From NCBI GenBank assembly GCA_937925715.1, contig CALAMG010000003.1, positions 11,500 through 75,499 of the forward strand: 64,000 nucleotides of DNA, written 5' to 3'. The position numbers and the translations under genes were made by a program. Below are positions 26,386-35,197 of the stretch, one piece after another (the stretch's first letter is position 1; every line of letters starts with the position of its first letter). This stretch comes from an uncultured Collinsella sp. Its GTDB lineage: Bacteria > Actinomycetota > Coriobacteriia > Coriobacteriales > Coriobacteriaceae. The notes under the pieces were generated by a model. That model searched no databases. It worked only from the letters and a program-made list of their open reading frames with translations, and had not been told where the DNA came from.

Positions 26386-27375
26386 ATGGTAAGTATTGTT
26401 CTTGCTAGCCACGGGGACTTGGCAGCTGGAATCAAGCAGACGGGCTCGATGGTCTTTGGCGATCAGCCGTCTGTAGCCGTGGTCTCGCTCGAGCCGAGCA
26501 TGGGCCCCGACGACTTCCGTGCCAAGGTCGAGGAAGCAGTCGCTTCCTTCGAGGACCAGGAGCAGGTGCTCTTCCTCGTTGATCTGTGGGGCGGCACGCC
26601 GTTCAACCAGATCAGCGGGCTCATTGAGGGCCACGATTCCTGGGCTATCGTCACCGGTGTCAACCTGCCTATGCTCATCGAGGCATATTCGCAGCGCTTT
26701 GACGCAAAGAACACTGCACATGCGATCGCAAAACATCTCGTGACTGAGGCCAAGGCTGGCGTGCGCGTCAAGCCCGAGTCTCTGGAGCCCGAGGAGAAGA
26801 AGCCGGCTGCGGCCGCTGCTGCTCCTGCAGGCGCCATCCCTCCGGGAACGGTCATCGGCGACGGGCACATCAAGATTGCCCACGTCCGTATCGACACCCG
26901 TCTGCTGCATGGCCAGGTGGCCACCACGTGGACCAAGCAGATCAACCCCAACCGCATCATCGTGGTTTCCGACGGCGTTGCTCACGACGAGCTCCGCAAG
27001 ACCATGATCGAGCAGGCTGCCCCTCCGGGAGTCCATGCCAACGTCGTGCCCATCAAGAAGATGGCCGAGGTCGTCAAGGACACGCGCTTTGGTGACACCA
27101 AGGCCATGCTGCTCTTCGAGAACCCGCAGGATCTGCTCAAGGCCATCGAGGCCGGCGTCGACATCAAGGAAGTCAACATCGGTTCCATGGCTCACTCCAA
27201 GGGCAAGGTCGTCGTCACCAACGCCGTCGCTATGGGCGATGACGACGTCAAGACTCTCGAGGCCCTCAAGGCCAAGGGCGTCAAGTTCGAGGTCCGCAAG
27301 GTTCCTTCGGATTCCTCCGAGGATCTCGACGCCATGTTGAAGAAAGCTAAGGCCGAACTGGCCGCTCAAGCATAG
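26386..27375 (+). CDS. manX: Mannose-family PTS, fused IIA-IIB component
   Basis: Phosphotransfer protein for sugar uptake. Residues 1-125 are EIIA-Man with the phosphorylatable histidine in VLASHGDLAAG and the LVDLWGGTPFN loop. After an Ala/Pro linker, residues about 165-329 are EIIB with the second histidine in IDTRLLHGQVATTW. The fusion is the same order as E. coli ManX. I use ATG 26386, seven bases after AGGAGG; a GTG one codon earlier also fits. It is first in IIAB-IIC-IID-ManO, so it likely imports mannose, glucose or related hexoses. Confidence 0.95.
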   Translation: MVSIVLASHGDLAAGIKQTGSMVFGDQPSVAVVSLEPSMGPDDFRAKVEEAVASFEDQEQVLFLVDLWGGTPFNQISGLIEGHDSWAIVTGVNLPMLIEAYSQRFDAKNTAHAIAKHLVTEAKAGVRVKPESLEPEEKKPAAAAAAPAGAIPPGTVIGDGHIKIAHVRIDTRLLHGQVATTWTKQINPNRIIVVSDGVAHDELRKTMIEQAAPPGVHANVVPIKKMAEVVKDTRFGDTKAMLLFENPQDLLKAIEAGVDIKEVNIGSMAHSKGKVVVTNAVAMGDDDVKTLEALKAKGVKFEVRKVPSDSSEDLDAMLKKAKAELAAQA

Positions 27376-27393
27376 TAAAGGAGGGTCCGATAC

Positions 27394-28212
27394 ATGTCTG
27401 CAATCACTATTCTGCTTGTTGCGATTGTCGCGTTGCTTGCCGGTATGGAAGGCATTCTGGATGAGTTCCAGTTCCATCAGCCGCTCGTGGCATGCACGCT
27501 TATCGGTCTCGTAACCGGTCACCTTCAGGAGGGCATCCTCCTGGGCGGTTCGCTCCAGATGATGGCCCTTGGCTGGGCTAACGTCGGCGCCGCCGTCGCG
27601 CCTGACGCCGCTCTGGCCTCGGTCGCCTCTTCGATCATCATGGTGCTCGCCCTCAACGGCGGCGCTACCGATCCGTCGAAGGCCGTTACCGCCGCTATCG
27701 CCGTCGCTGTCCCGCTGTCGGTCGCTGGTCTGTTCCTGACCATGATCTGCCGTACCCTGGCTACCGCTATCGCTCACGCCATGGACGGTTGCGCCGAGAA
27801 GGGCGACTTCGCCGGCATCGAGCGTTGGCAGTACATTGCCATCCTTATGCAGGGCCTTCGTATCGCCATCCCGGCAGTACTTCTGTGCATCATCCCGGCC
27901 GAGGCTGTTACCAACGCGCTTAACGCTATGCCCGACTGGCTGTCCGGCGGCATGGCTGTCGGCGGCGGCATGGTCGCTTCCGTCGGCTACGCCATGGTCA
28001 TCAACATGATGGCCACCAAGGAGACCTGGCCGTTCTTCATCCTCGGCTTTGTCCTTGCTGCCATCCCTCAGCTCACGCTGATCGCCCTTGGCCTCATCGG
28101 CATCTCCCTTGCCCTCATCTACCTTGGCCTTAAGGATCTGGCCAAGCAGGGTGGCGGCATGGGCGGTGGCTCCGGTGACCCGCTCGGCGACATTCTGAAC
28201 GATTACGAGTAG
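27394..28212 (+). CDS. manY: Mannose-family PTS, IIC component
   Basis: 272-residue polytopic membrane protein forming part of the sugar channel with IID. The family start MSAITILLVAIVALLAGMEG and the motif GHLQEGILLGGSLQMMALGW are visible, followed by about six further hydrophobic segments and a Gly-rich tail. A GGAGGG site lies eight bases before the ATG, 18 bp after the IIAB stop. Confidence 0.95.
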   Translation: MSAITILLVAIVALLAGMEGILDEFQFHQPLVACTLIGLVTGHLQEGILLGGSLQMMALGWANVGAAVAPDAALASVASSIIMVLALNGGATDPSKAVTAAIAVAVPLSVAGLFLTMICRTLATAIAHAMDGCAEKGDFAGIERWQYIAILMQGLRIAIPAVLLCIIPAEAVTNALNAMPDWLSGGMAVGGGMVASVGYAMVINMMATKETWPFFILGFVLAAIPQLTLIALGLIGISLALIYLGLKDLAKQGGGMGGGSGDPLGDILNDYE

Positions 28213-28228
28213 GAGGGGAGTGATACAT

Positions 28229-29149
28229 ATGGCAGAGAACAAGATTCAGCTCACCAAGGCTGACCGCAAGAAGGTTTGCTTCCGTCATCAGTTCCTTCAG
28301 GGCTCGTGGAACTACGAGCGTATGCAGAACGGCGGCTGGTGCTTCGCAATGATCCCTGCGATCAAGAAGCTCTACACCAGCAAGGATGACCAGATTGCCG
28401 CTCTTAAGCGCCACCTGGAGTTCTATAACACCCACCCCTATGTTTCCGCCCCCGTCATTGGCGTTACCCTCGCCCTCGAGGAGGAGCGCGCCAACGGTGC
28501 TCCGATCGACGACGTCGCCATCCAGGGCGTCAAGGTCGGTATGATGGGCCCGCTCGCCGGCGTCGGCGACCCTGCCTTCTGGTTCACCCTTCGCCCGATT
28601 CTGGGCGCTCTGGGCGCTTCCATGGCCCTGTCCGGCAGCATCGCCGGTCCGCTGCTGTTCTTCTTCGCGTGGAACATCATCCGTTACGCCTTCCTGTGGT
28701 ACACGCAGGAGTTTGGCTACAAGGTCGGCTCCTCCATCGCCAAGGACCTCTCCGGCGGTCTGATGGGCAAGGTCACCGAGGGTGCTTCCATCCTGGGTAT
28801 GTTCATCATCGGCGCCCTGGTCGAGCGCTGGGTGTCCATCTCCTTCACCCCGGTCGTCTCCAAGGTCACGCAGTCTGCTGGCGCCTTTATCGACTGGGCT
28901 AGCCTGCCCTCCGGCTCCGAGGGCGTCAAGGAAGCGCTGACGATGTACAACTCCATCGGTGCTACCGCCCTTGATCAGGTTAAGGTCACCACGCTTCAGG
29001 CTAACCTCGATCAGCTCATCCCCGGCCTTGCCGCTGTGTGCCTGACCCTGCTGGTCTGCAAGCTCCTCAAGAAGAAGGTCAGCCCGATCGTCATCATCCT
29101 GGCTCTCTTCGCCGTCGGCATCATCGGTCGCGTCTGCGGCTTCATGTAA
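28229..29149 (+). CDS. manZ: Mannose-family PTS, IID component
   Basis: 306 residues. The N-terminal cytoplasmic part contains the family segment SWNYERMQNGGWCFAMIPAI and LEFYNTHPYVSAPVIGVTLA. The membrane part includes GPLAGVGDPAFWFTLRPI, characteristic of EIID, and closes with several hydrophobic segments. GGAGGGGAG precedes ATG 28229; the in-frame GTG at 28220 is inside that site. It completes the permease with IIC. Confidence 0.95.
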   Translation: MAENKIQLTKADRKKVCFRHQFLQGSWNYERMQNGGWCFAMIPAIKKLYTSKDDQIAALKRHLEFYNTHPYVSAPVIGVTLALEEERANGAPIDDVAIQGVKVGMMGPLAGVGDPAFWFTLRPILGALGASMALSGSIAGPLLFFFAWNIIRYAFLWYTQEFGYKVGSSIAKDLSGGLMGKVTEGASILGMFIIGALVERWVSISFTPVVSKVTQSAGAFIDWASLPSGSEGVKEALTMYNSIGATALDQVKVTTLQANLDQLIPGLAAVCLTLLVCKLLKKKVSPIVIILALFAVGIIGRVCGFM

Positions 29150-29205
29150 GCACGCTTCGGCTTAAGACCGAGAGTTGCTAGGCAAGGGCTTTTGAGCCAT
29201 TGAAA

Positions 29206-29254
29206 CGGACCGCACCCGGTGGGTACACTGGATGCGGTCCGATTGTTTTTTATT
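29206..29254 (+). terminator. Terminator or attenuator before manO
   Basis: A perfect 9-bp stem (29206-29214 with 29233-29241) is followed by ATTGTTTTTTATT and then the manO ribosome site GGAGGG. TTGAAA-18-TACACT overlaps the same sequence and could be a weak promoter for manO, so the element may combine operon termination with independent manO expression. Confidence 0.7.
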
Positions 29255-29270
29255 GGAGGGCGAGGCGCGT

Positions 29271-29669
29271 ATGGCGCAATCTCAGAACAGCACGGTCGAT
29301 CTGGCAACGCCGGCAACCTGCCTGATGGGGCTTACCAGTCACGGTAACGTAATGGTGGGCAATAAGGCGTTTGAGTACTATAACGAGCGCAATCCCGAGG
29401 ATTATATTCAAATCCCGTGGGACGAGGTCGACTATATTGCCGCCGAGGTTTTGCGCGGTACCAAGAAGATCACGCGTTTTGCCATCTTTACCAAGGATAA
29501 CGGTCACTTTACGTTTTCGACGCGCGACGACAAAGAGACGCTGCGCGCTGTGCGCAAGTACGTGGACGAGGATAGACTCGTGCGTTCGCCCGACTTTATC
29601 GACGTAACGACCAAGGGCGCCAAGAGCATCCCCTCCGTTATCAAAAACCTCTTCCACAAAGGTAACTAG
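29271..29669 (+). CDS. manO: DUF956 family protein (ManO)
   Basis: 132 residues with the family body from LMGLTSHGNVMVGNKAFEYY through IQIPWDEVDYIAAEVL to KSIPSVIKNLF. DUF956 genes follow mannose PTS operons in Gram-positive bacteria and are named manO; a regulatory or permease-accessory role is assumed but not settled. I chose ATG 29271 after GGAGGGCGAGG. It lies downstream of the attenuator-like hairpin at 29206. Confidence 0.88.
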   Translation: MAQSQNSTVDLATPATCLMGLTSHGNVMVGNKAFEYYNERNPEDYIQIPWDEVDYIAAEVLRGTKKITRFAIFTKDNGHFTFSTRDDKETLRAVRKYVDEDRLVRSPDFIDVTTKGAKSIPSVIKNLFHKGN

Positions 29670-29721
29670 TCATTAAAGAGCGCCCCCCAAGTGGGACGCA
29701 GTTTCCCATGGGGCTCGATCG

Positions 29722-29890
29722 GGAAAGTGCATCCCAGTTCGAGCGCCGATTCCGGGATGTAGTTTCCGGAACGGGGTCGTTTGGGAAACTGTGTCCCGTT
29801 TCGAGCCGAAATTCTGGGACACAGTTTCCAGCGAGGTCCCATTGGGAAAGTTTGACCCAGAATTTGCCTGGATAGTGGGACACACTTTCC
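29722..29890. repeat. Triplet of 46-bp hairpin units (locus B)
   Basis: Units at 29722-29767, 29784-29829 and 29845-29890 (periods 62 and 61), plus a lone right arm ending at 29706 that looks like the remnant of a fourth. Arms such as GGAAACTGTGTCCC/GGGACACAGTTTCC are perfect in the second unit. The interiors read in the reverse orientation for the first two units relative to locus A. Confidence 0.85.
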
Positions 29891-29971
29891 GGAGGGCTGT
29901 TCCACTGCAACTTCGAAGAGTGGCTATACGCTGTATTACAACGGCGTAAATCTGCTACACTAGTACAACAT

Positions 29972-30047
29972 GCCTCCGTAGCTCAGGGGATAGAGCACCG
30001 CTCTCCTAAAGCGGGTGTCGACGGTTCGAATCCGCCCGGGGGCACCA
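29972..30047 (+). tRNA. tRNA-Arg (anticodon CCU)
   Basis: A 76-nt cloverleaf: acceptor GCCTCCG/CGGGGGC (one G:U), D arm with AGCTCAGGGGATAGAGC, anticodon stem CCGCT/AGCGG around loop CTCCTAA (anticodon CCT), T arm with GGTTCGAATCC, and encoded CCA. It reads AGG codons. Confidence 0.96.
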
Positions 30048-30057
30048 GAGGAATATC

Positions 30058-30090
30058 GAGCCCGGTACCGTTACGGTGCCGGGCTCTTTT
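30058..30090 (+). terminator. Terminator after tRNA-Arg
   Basis: GAGCCCGGTACCG pairs with CGGTGCCGGGCTC, then TTTT. Confidence 0.88.
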
Positions 30091-30125
30091 GGTTTAAGGC
30101 ATGCCGTAGTATTCGCTGCTTCAGA

Positions 30126-30164
30126 TAAAGAAAGCGCCCGCTTGCTGGGGGAGCAAGCGGGCGC
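30126..30164 (-). terminator. Terminator of the pknB operon
   Basis: A perfect 13-bp GC stem (30134-30146 with 30152-30164), followed on the minus strand by TTTCTTTAT. Confidence 0.85.
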
Positions 30165-30216
30165 CTGTGAGCGAATATGTTTGCGGCGAAAGCCGCGATG
30201 AGCGGTGGGGTGGCGA

Positions 30217-32178
30217 CTAGTTGGTCGTACCGGAATCGTCGCCCGTGCTCGTGCCCGAGCCCGAGCCCGAACCAGAAAGTGCGACCGTCAGCGTAATCGT
30301 GCTGTCGGTGGACTGCTTTCCAGTGGGGGAGACGCCCGTAACGGTGGCATCCTCGTTACCGCTTACGGGATTGCCGTTCTGGTCACAGAAGCCAATGTTA
30401 TAGAAACCGGCGTTGTTGAGCGCGGTAACGGCGGCGGAAATGCTCTTGCCGTACAGGTTGCCCGGGACGGTGGCCTTGCCGGACTTCTTGGCAATGACGA
30501 CGGTAATCGTGGCGCCGGGCTTCTGCTTGCCGCTGGGGTTCCAGCTGATCACGGTGCCCTCGGTAACCGAGTCGTTCTCCTGGTAGCTCACGTCGACGCC
30601 AAAGCCTGCCATATCGAGGGCGTTGCGCGCCTGGGCCTCGGTCATGTCGGTCAGATCGGGGACGGACGTGGTATCCGGGCCGCTCGAGACCTTGTACGAG
30701 ATGGTCGTGCCCTTCGCGACTTCCTTACCGGCTTCGGTGCCCTGCTCAAAGACCTGGCCCTCATCGGCCTCGTTGGCCTGCTCGGAGGCGTTGCCCTTCA
30801 GGCCAACGCTTGCCAACGCGGCTTCTGCTTGGTCCTTGGTCAGGCCGACAAGTTTGGGAACCTCAACCTTTTCGGAGGGCTTGGGGCCCTTGGAGATTAC
30901 AAGGTTCACCTTGGTGCCCTTGGCCTTCTTGGTGTTGCCGTTGGGCGTCTGCTCGGCGACCTTGCCCTCGTCGACATCGTCGTTGTAGCTTTGGTCGATG
31001 GTGCCGACCTCGAGGCCGGCTTCCTTGATCAGCTCGACGGCAGTCTGCTGGTCCTTGCCCAGTACATCGGGAACGGTGACCTGCTCGCCGCCAAAGAGTC
31101 CTGTGGCAAAGGCCACCACGATGCCGATGACGGCAACCGCTGCCACCACGGCGGCGATGATCTTGTTCTTGTTGGATTTGGGCTTTTCGACCTCGTAGGA
31201 GCCGGTGGAGCCCGAAACCGAGCTGCGGGCGGTATTCTGGCCGCTCACGCCCGAGACGGGACGCACCATAGCGCGCGTCTGATCGGAAAGCTCGCGAGTC
31301 TTGGTGGCGCCCAACTCACCGGGAGCACCGATGATGCGCGTGGGCTCCGAGATGTTGACGGCACGGCCCGACAGGTAGCTGTTGAGCACCTGACGCAGCT
31401 CGTCGGCGGTCTGGAAGCGGTTTGCCGGGTCTTTCTCCATGCACTTGAGGATGATGCGTTCAAGGTCGGCGTCGACACCGGAGTTGATCTGGCTCGGCGG
31501 AATAGGCAGCTCGTTGACTTGCTTGAGTGCGACCGAGATAGCGTCGTCACCGTCAAAGGGAACGCGGCCGGTGGCGCACTCGTACATCACGACGCCCAGC
31601 GAGTAGATATCCGAGGTGGGGCCGAGGTCCTGACCGCGGGTCTGCTCGGGGCTGACGTAGTGGGCGGTTCCCAGCACGTTGTTGTCTTGCGTGAGGTGGC
31701 TGTTCTTGGCGCGCGCAATGCCAAAGTCCATCACCTTGATGTTGCCGTCGGGCAGCACCATGATGTTCTGTGGCTTAATGTCGCGGTGGATGATCTCGTG
31801 CTTGTGGGCGACCGAAAGCGCGGAGCTGATCTGCGAGCCGATCTGGGCGACCTTCTTGGGGTCGAGGGCGCCGTGGCTCTTGATGCCGCTCTTAAGGTCG
31901 GTACCGCGCAGGTACTCCATGACGATGTAATAGGTGTCGCCGTCCTTGCCCCAATCGTAGACGCCCACGATATAAGGGGAGGAGAGACCGGCTGCTGCCT
32001 GGGCCTCCTGCTTAAAGCGTGCGGCGAAGGTTGCGTCGCCAGCATACTGCGGCAGCATGATCTTGACAGCAACCGTGCGGTCGAGGACCTGGTCCTGTGC
32101 ACGGTAGACGGTCGCCATGCCGCCTGTCCCCACCTTATCCTTGAGGAGGTATCTTCCCCCGAGGACCCTCTGTTCCAT
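30217..32178 (-). CDS. pknB: Ser/Thr protein kinase with PASTA repeats
   Basis: 653 residues from ATG 32178 (AGGAG six bases upstream). The kinase domain (about 10-275) shows VGTGGMATVYRAQD, the catalytic IIHRDIKPQNIMV, DFGIA and an activation loop ending GTAHYVSPEQ. One membrane segment follows (IIAAVVAAVAVIGIVVAFAT), then four external PASTA repeats (starting VTVPDVLGKDQQTAVELIKE) that bind muropeptides in this family, and a Ser/Gly-rich tail. It is last in a minus-strand operon with the SEDS-PBP fusion, phosphatase and FHA proteins, so it likely senses cell-wall state and tunes growth and division. Confidence 0.96.
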   Translation of the reverse strand: MEQRVLGGRYLLKDKVGTGGMATVYRAQDQVLDRTVAVKIMLPQYAGDATFAARFKQEAQAAAGLSSPYIVGVYDWGKDGDTYYIVMEYLRGTDLKSGIKSHGALDPKKVAQIGSQISSALSVAHKHEIIHRDIKPQNIMVLPDGNIKVMDFGIARAKNSHLTQDNNVLGTAHYVSPEQTRGQDLGPTSDIYSLGVVMYECATGRVPFDGDDAISVALKQVNELPIPPSQINSGVDADLERIILKCMEKDPANRFQTADELRQVLNSYLSGRAVNISEPTRIIGAPGELGATKTRELSDQTRAMVRPVSGVSGQNTARSSVSGSTGSYEVEKPKSNKNKIIAAVVAAVAVIGIVVAFATGLFGGEQVTVPDVLGKDQQTAVELIKEAGLEVGTIDQSYNDDVDEGKVAEQTPNGNTKKAKGTKVNLVISKGPKPSEKVEVPKLVGLTKDQAEAALASVGLKGNASEQANEADEGQVFEQGTEAGKEVAKGTTISYKVSSGPDTTSVPDLTDMTEAQARNALDMAGFGVDVSYQENDSVTEGTVISWNPSGKQKPGATITVVIAKKSGKATVPGNLYGKSISAAVTALNNAGFYNIGFCDQNGNPVSGNEDATVTGVSPTGKQSTDSTITLTVALSGSGSGSGTSTGDDSGTTN

Positions 32179-32310
32179 TCCTGCTCCTAACATAACTATT
32201 CGCTCAACGATGTGTGTAGTACCTACGATGTGGCCGCTGGGGCCGTGTGGCGCGTTGCCGCTAACTCTTCGGCCGCGGCGCGCCTCGGGTGTCCGATTCG
32301 ATCATGGGCA

Positions 32311-35181
32311 TCACGCTCCCTGTGCGGCAAGCGCCGCGGTCAGGACGATGCCGGCGATCTTGGCGGCCTTGACGTCATGCTTGTCGAAATCCTCCAAGGC
32401 CACCGAGATGGCGACCGTGGGTGAATCGTAAGGTGCAAAGCCAACGAACATCGAGTTGACGTTGGTGCCGCCAGTCTCGGCCGAGCCGGTCTTGCCGGCG
32501 ACCTTGACGCCGGGGATTTGGGCATCGGTGCCGGTGCCGGACTGGACGACGGCAAGCATGGCCTGCTTGACCTGGTCGGCCGTGGCGGAGCTGACGGCCT
32601 GACCAAGCGAGCGGGACTGCGTGGTCTTGACCACGGTTCCGTCCGGGGCGAGTACCTGGGCTACAAAGTACGGGTCCATGACCACGCCGCTGTTAGCGAT
32701 GGCGGCGGCAATCACGGCGTTTTGCATGACGGTGGTCTGCGGGCCGGGCGTATGGTCCATGCCGACAGGCTGGCCGGCGCCGGCCCAGGCGGTCTCCCAC
32801 TCGGTCATGAGCGACGGGTCGGCCATGATGGAGGCCGCGGAGGTCAGGTCTTGGCCGAGCTTTTGGCCGTAGCCAAAGGCGTTGGCAAACTGTACGAGCG
32901 TGTTTGCGCCAACTTCGTTTGCCACCTGGCCAAAGACGACGTTGGAGGACACGGCAAAGGCCTGCTGCAGGCTGATGGTGCCGTAGCTCTCGTTGGCAGA
33001 GTTGGTGACCGGTGCGTTGCCGATGTTCATGGAGCCGGGCGCCTGGTAGGTGCTGGTAAGGCTGGCGGTACCGGTCTCGAGTGCCGCGGAAAGCGTAACG
33101 ACCTTAAACGTTGAGCCCGGCGTGTACAGCGCGTCCATGGCGCGATTGTACATGGAGCCGTCCTCGCCGCCGCCCGTCTGCAGCAGGGCATCGATGTTGG
33201 TGTTGTCGTAGGTGGGCGAGCTGGCACATGCAAGCACCGCGCCGGTACGCGGGTCGATGACCACTACAGCGCCCTTAAAGCCCTTCAGCGCCTGCTCAGC
33301 AGCCGTCTGGATGCGCGAGTCGATGGTGAGCTTGGCGGTGTTGCCCGGCTGGGTCTGGCCCGCGAGCGACGCGATGGCGTTGTTCCAGCTGGAGTAATCC
33401 TTAGAGCCGGTGAGCGTGTCGTTCATGACGCTCTCGATGGCGGTGGTGCCATACTGCTGGCTCACATAGCCAACCACGTGCGCTGCCAGGTTACCGTTGG
33501 GGTAGGAGCGTACGTAGGTGCCGTCCTCCTGCTGCAGCGACTCGGCCAGCGTCACGCCGTCGGACGTGATGATGGAACCGCGCTGGATGTACTTGGAGCG
33601 GGCGATGGTGTGGTTGTTGGTCGGCATGTCCTGATAGTCCTTGGCCTTGATGACCTGGACATAGGTGAGGTTGCCGATAAGGATGGCGAACAGCGCCGTA
33701 AAGGCGAGCACCGCGCGGGTTAGACGGTTGGCAAGAGCAACGCGGCCGAGCACACCGGATTCAGGCGTGTCGAGCAGGCGACGGCGCATGCGCGAGCCGA
33801 CGGAATGGCTGCCGCTGCCGTAGGAAGACGAGGTGGCAAAGCGCGTGCCCGTCGGGGCGGCGGCAGATGCGACCTGATCATCGGTGATGGCGGCCATGGT
33901 GCCGGTGCCGGTAAGCTCGGCCTCGCGTCCGGTCGCCTCGTCACCGGCGCGCAGCAGGAGCGCGACGATGATAAAGCTCGCCAGCAGAGAGGAGCCGCCC
34001 TGGCTCATAAAGGGCAGGGTGACGCCGGTCAGCGGGATCAGGCGGGTTACGCCGCCAACGATCAAGAAGGCCTGGAAGCTGATGGCGGCCGTAAGACCGG
34101 TGGCGCTAAAGGCGGCGAGGTCGGACTTTGCGCGGGCAGCTGTGGTCAGGCCACGCACGGCAAAGAGCATAAACAGGATGAGCACGGCGCCGCCGCCCAA
34201 AAGGCCCATCTCCTCGCCGATAGCCGAGAAGATAAAGTCGGACTCGACGACAGGGATGTTGTTGGCCATGCCGTTGCCGATGCCAACACCGACCAGACCG
34301 CCATCGGCAAGCGAGAAGAGCGACTGGACGATCTGGTAGCCCTGGCCCTGGGCGTCCTTAAACGGATCGAGCCAAACCTGGAAACGCACCTGAACGTGAG
34401 ACAGGAACTTGTAGGCGCCCACGGCTCCAACGGCTAAGAGCGCAAGGCCGATAACGACATACGAAAAGCGCCCCGTGGCAACGTAGAGCATCAGCAAGAA
34501 GATGGTGTAGAACAGCACGGCCGAACCCAGGTCGCGTTCGAAGACGACGACGAGCAGGCACACACCCCACACGGCAAACAGCGGCAGCAGCAGTCGCAGG
34601 CGAGGGATCTTAAAGCCCAGAATCTTGCGGTTGGAGATGGAGAGCAGCTCGCGGTTCTCGGCCAGGTAGCCGGCCAGGAACAGGACGATAAAGACCTTGG
34701 CGAACTCGCCGGGCTGGATGGTAAAGCCCGCGATGCGAATCCACAGCTTGGAGCCCGAGATCGTGGTGCCGATAAAGATAGGCAGCATCAGCAGAATGAT
34801 GCCGATGATGCCAAAGGTGTACTTGTAGCGCATGACCACGTCGAGGTTTTTGACTAGTGCAAGCGTTCCCACCATGAGCGCCACCGAGACAAACAGGATG
34901 ATGAGCTGTGAGATGGCGAGAGCGGGGGCGAGACGCGTCACGAACGTGATGCCGATGCCCGAAAGTATAAATACGATGGGCAGGATGGCGGGGTCGGCAC
35001 CGGGCGCCAAGATGCGCACGGCAATGTGGGCCGCGGCAAAGGCGGCAAAGAGGCCGATCGGTACGGCGAGCGTCTCAAAGGAGATGGCAGCGCCCGCGGT
35101 GAGGACGTACATCGCATACAGCAGGATGACGGGGAACGCCGAGGCGATGAGCAAGAGCAGCTCGGTGTTGCGGCGACTCAT
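32311..35181 (-). CDS. SEDS polymerase (RodA/FtsW) fused to a class B penicillin-binding protein
   Basis: 956 residues from ATG 35181 (AGGGAG upstream). Residues 1-415 are a SEDS glycosyltransferase with about ten membrane segments and the motifs GSKLWIRIAGFTIQPGEFAK and GVTLPFMSQGGSSLLASFI. After a linker of about 60 residues and another TM (VLAFTALFAILIGNLTYVQV), the rest is a transpeptidase with SxxK as STFK, SxN as SSN and KTG in VAGKTGSAETGG. These are normally separate rodA and pbpA genes in actinobacteria; here they form one frame without a stop, physically joining polymerisation and cross-linking. It lies between pstP and pknB. Confidence 0.93.
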   Translation of the reverse strand: MSRRNTELLLLIASAFPVILLYAMYVLTAGAAISFETLAVPIGLFAAFAAAHIAVRILAPGADPAILPIVFILSGIGITFVTRLAPALAISQLIILFVSVALMVGTLALVKNLDVVMRYKYTFGIIGIILLMLPIFIGTTISGSKLWIRIAGFTIQPGEFAKVFIVLFLAGYLAENRELLSISNRKILGFKIPRLRLLLPLFAVWGVCLLVVVFERDLGSAVLFYTIFLLMLYVATGRFSYVVIGLALLAVGAVGAYKFLSHVQVRFQVWLDPFKDAQGQGYQIVQSLFSLADGGLVGVGIGNGMANNIPVVESDFIFSAIGEEMGLLGGGAVLILFMLFAVRGLTTAARAKSDLAAFSATGLTAAISFQAFLIVGGVTRLIPLTGVTLPFMSQGGSSLLASFIIVALLLRAGDEATGREAELTGTGTMAAITDDQVASAAAPTGTRFATSSSYGSGSHSVGSRMRRRLLDTPESGVLGRVALANRLTRAVLAFTALFAILIGNLTYVQVIKAKDYQDMPTNNHTIARSKYIQRGSIITSDGVTLAESLQQEDGTYVRSYPNGNLAAHVVGYVSQQYGTTAIESVMNDTLTGSKDYSSWNNAIASLAGQTQPGNTAKLTIDSRIQTAAEQALKGFKGAVVVIDPRTGAVLACASSPTYDNTNIDALLQTGGGEDGSMYNRAMDALYTPGSTFKVVTLSAALETGTASLTSTYQAPGSMNIGNAPVTNSANESYGTISLQQAFAVSSNVVFGQVANEVGANTLVQFANAFGYGQKLGQDLTSAASIMADPSLMTEWETAWAGAGQPVGMDHTPGPQTTVMQNAVIAAAIANSGVVMDPYFVAQVLAPDGTVVKTTQSRSLGQAVSSATADQVKQAMLAVVQSGTGTDAQIPGVKVAGKTGSAETGGTNVNSMFVGFAPYDSPTVAISVALEDFDKHDVKAAKIAGIVLTAALAAQGA

Positions 35182-35197
35182 AAGCGGCACTCCCTTT

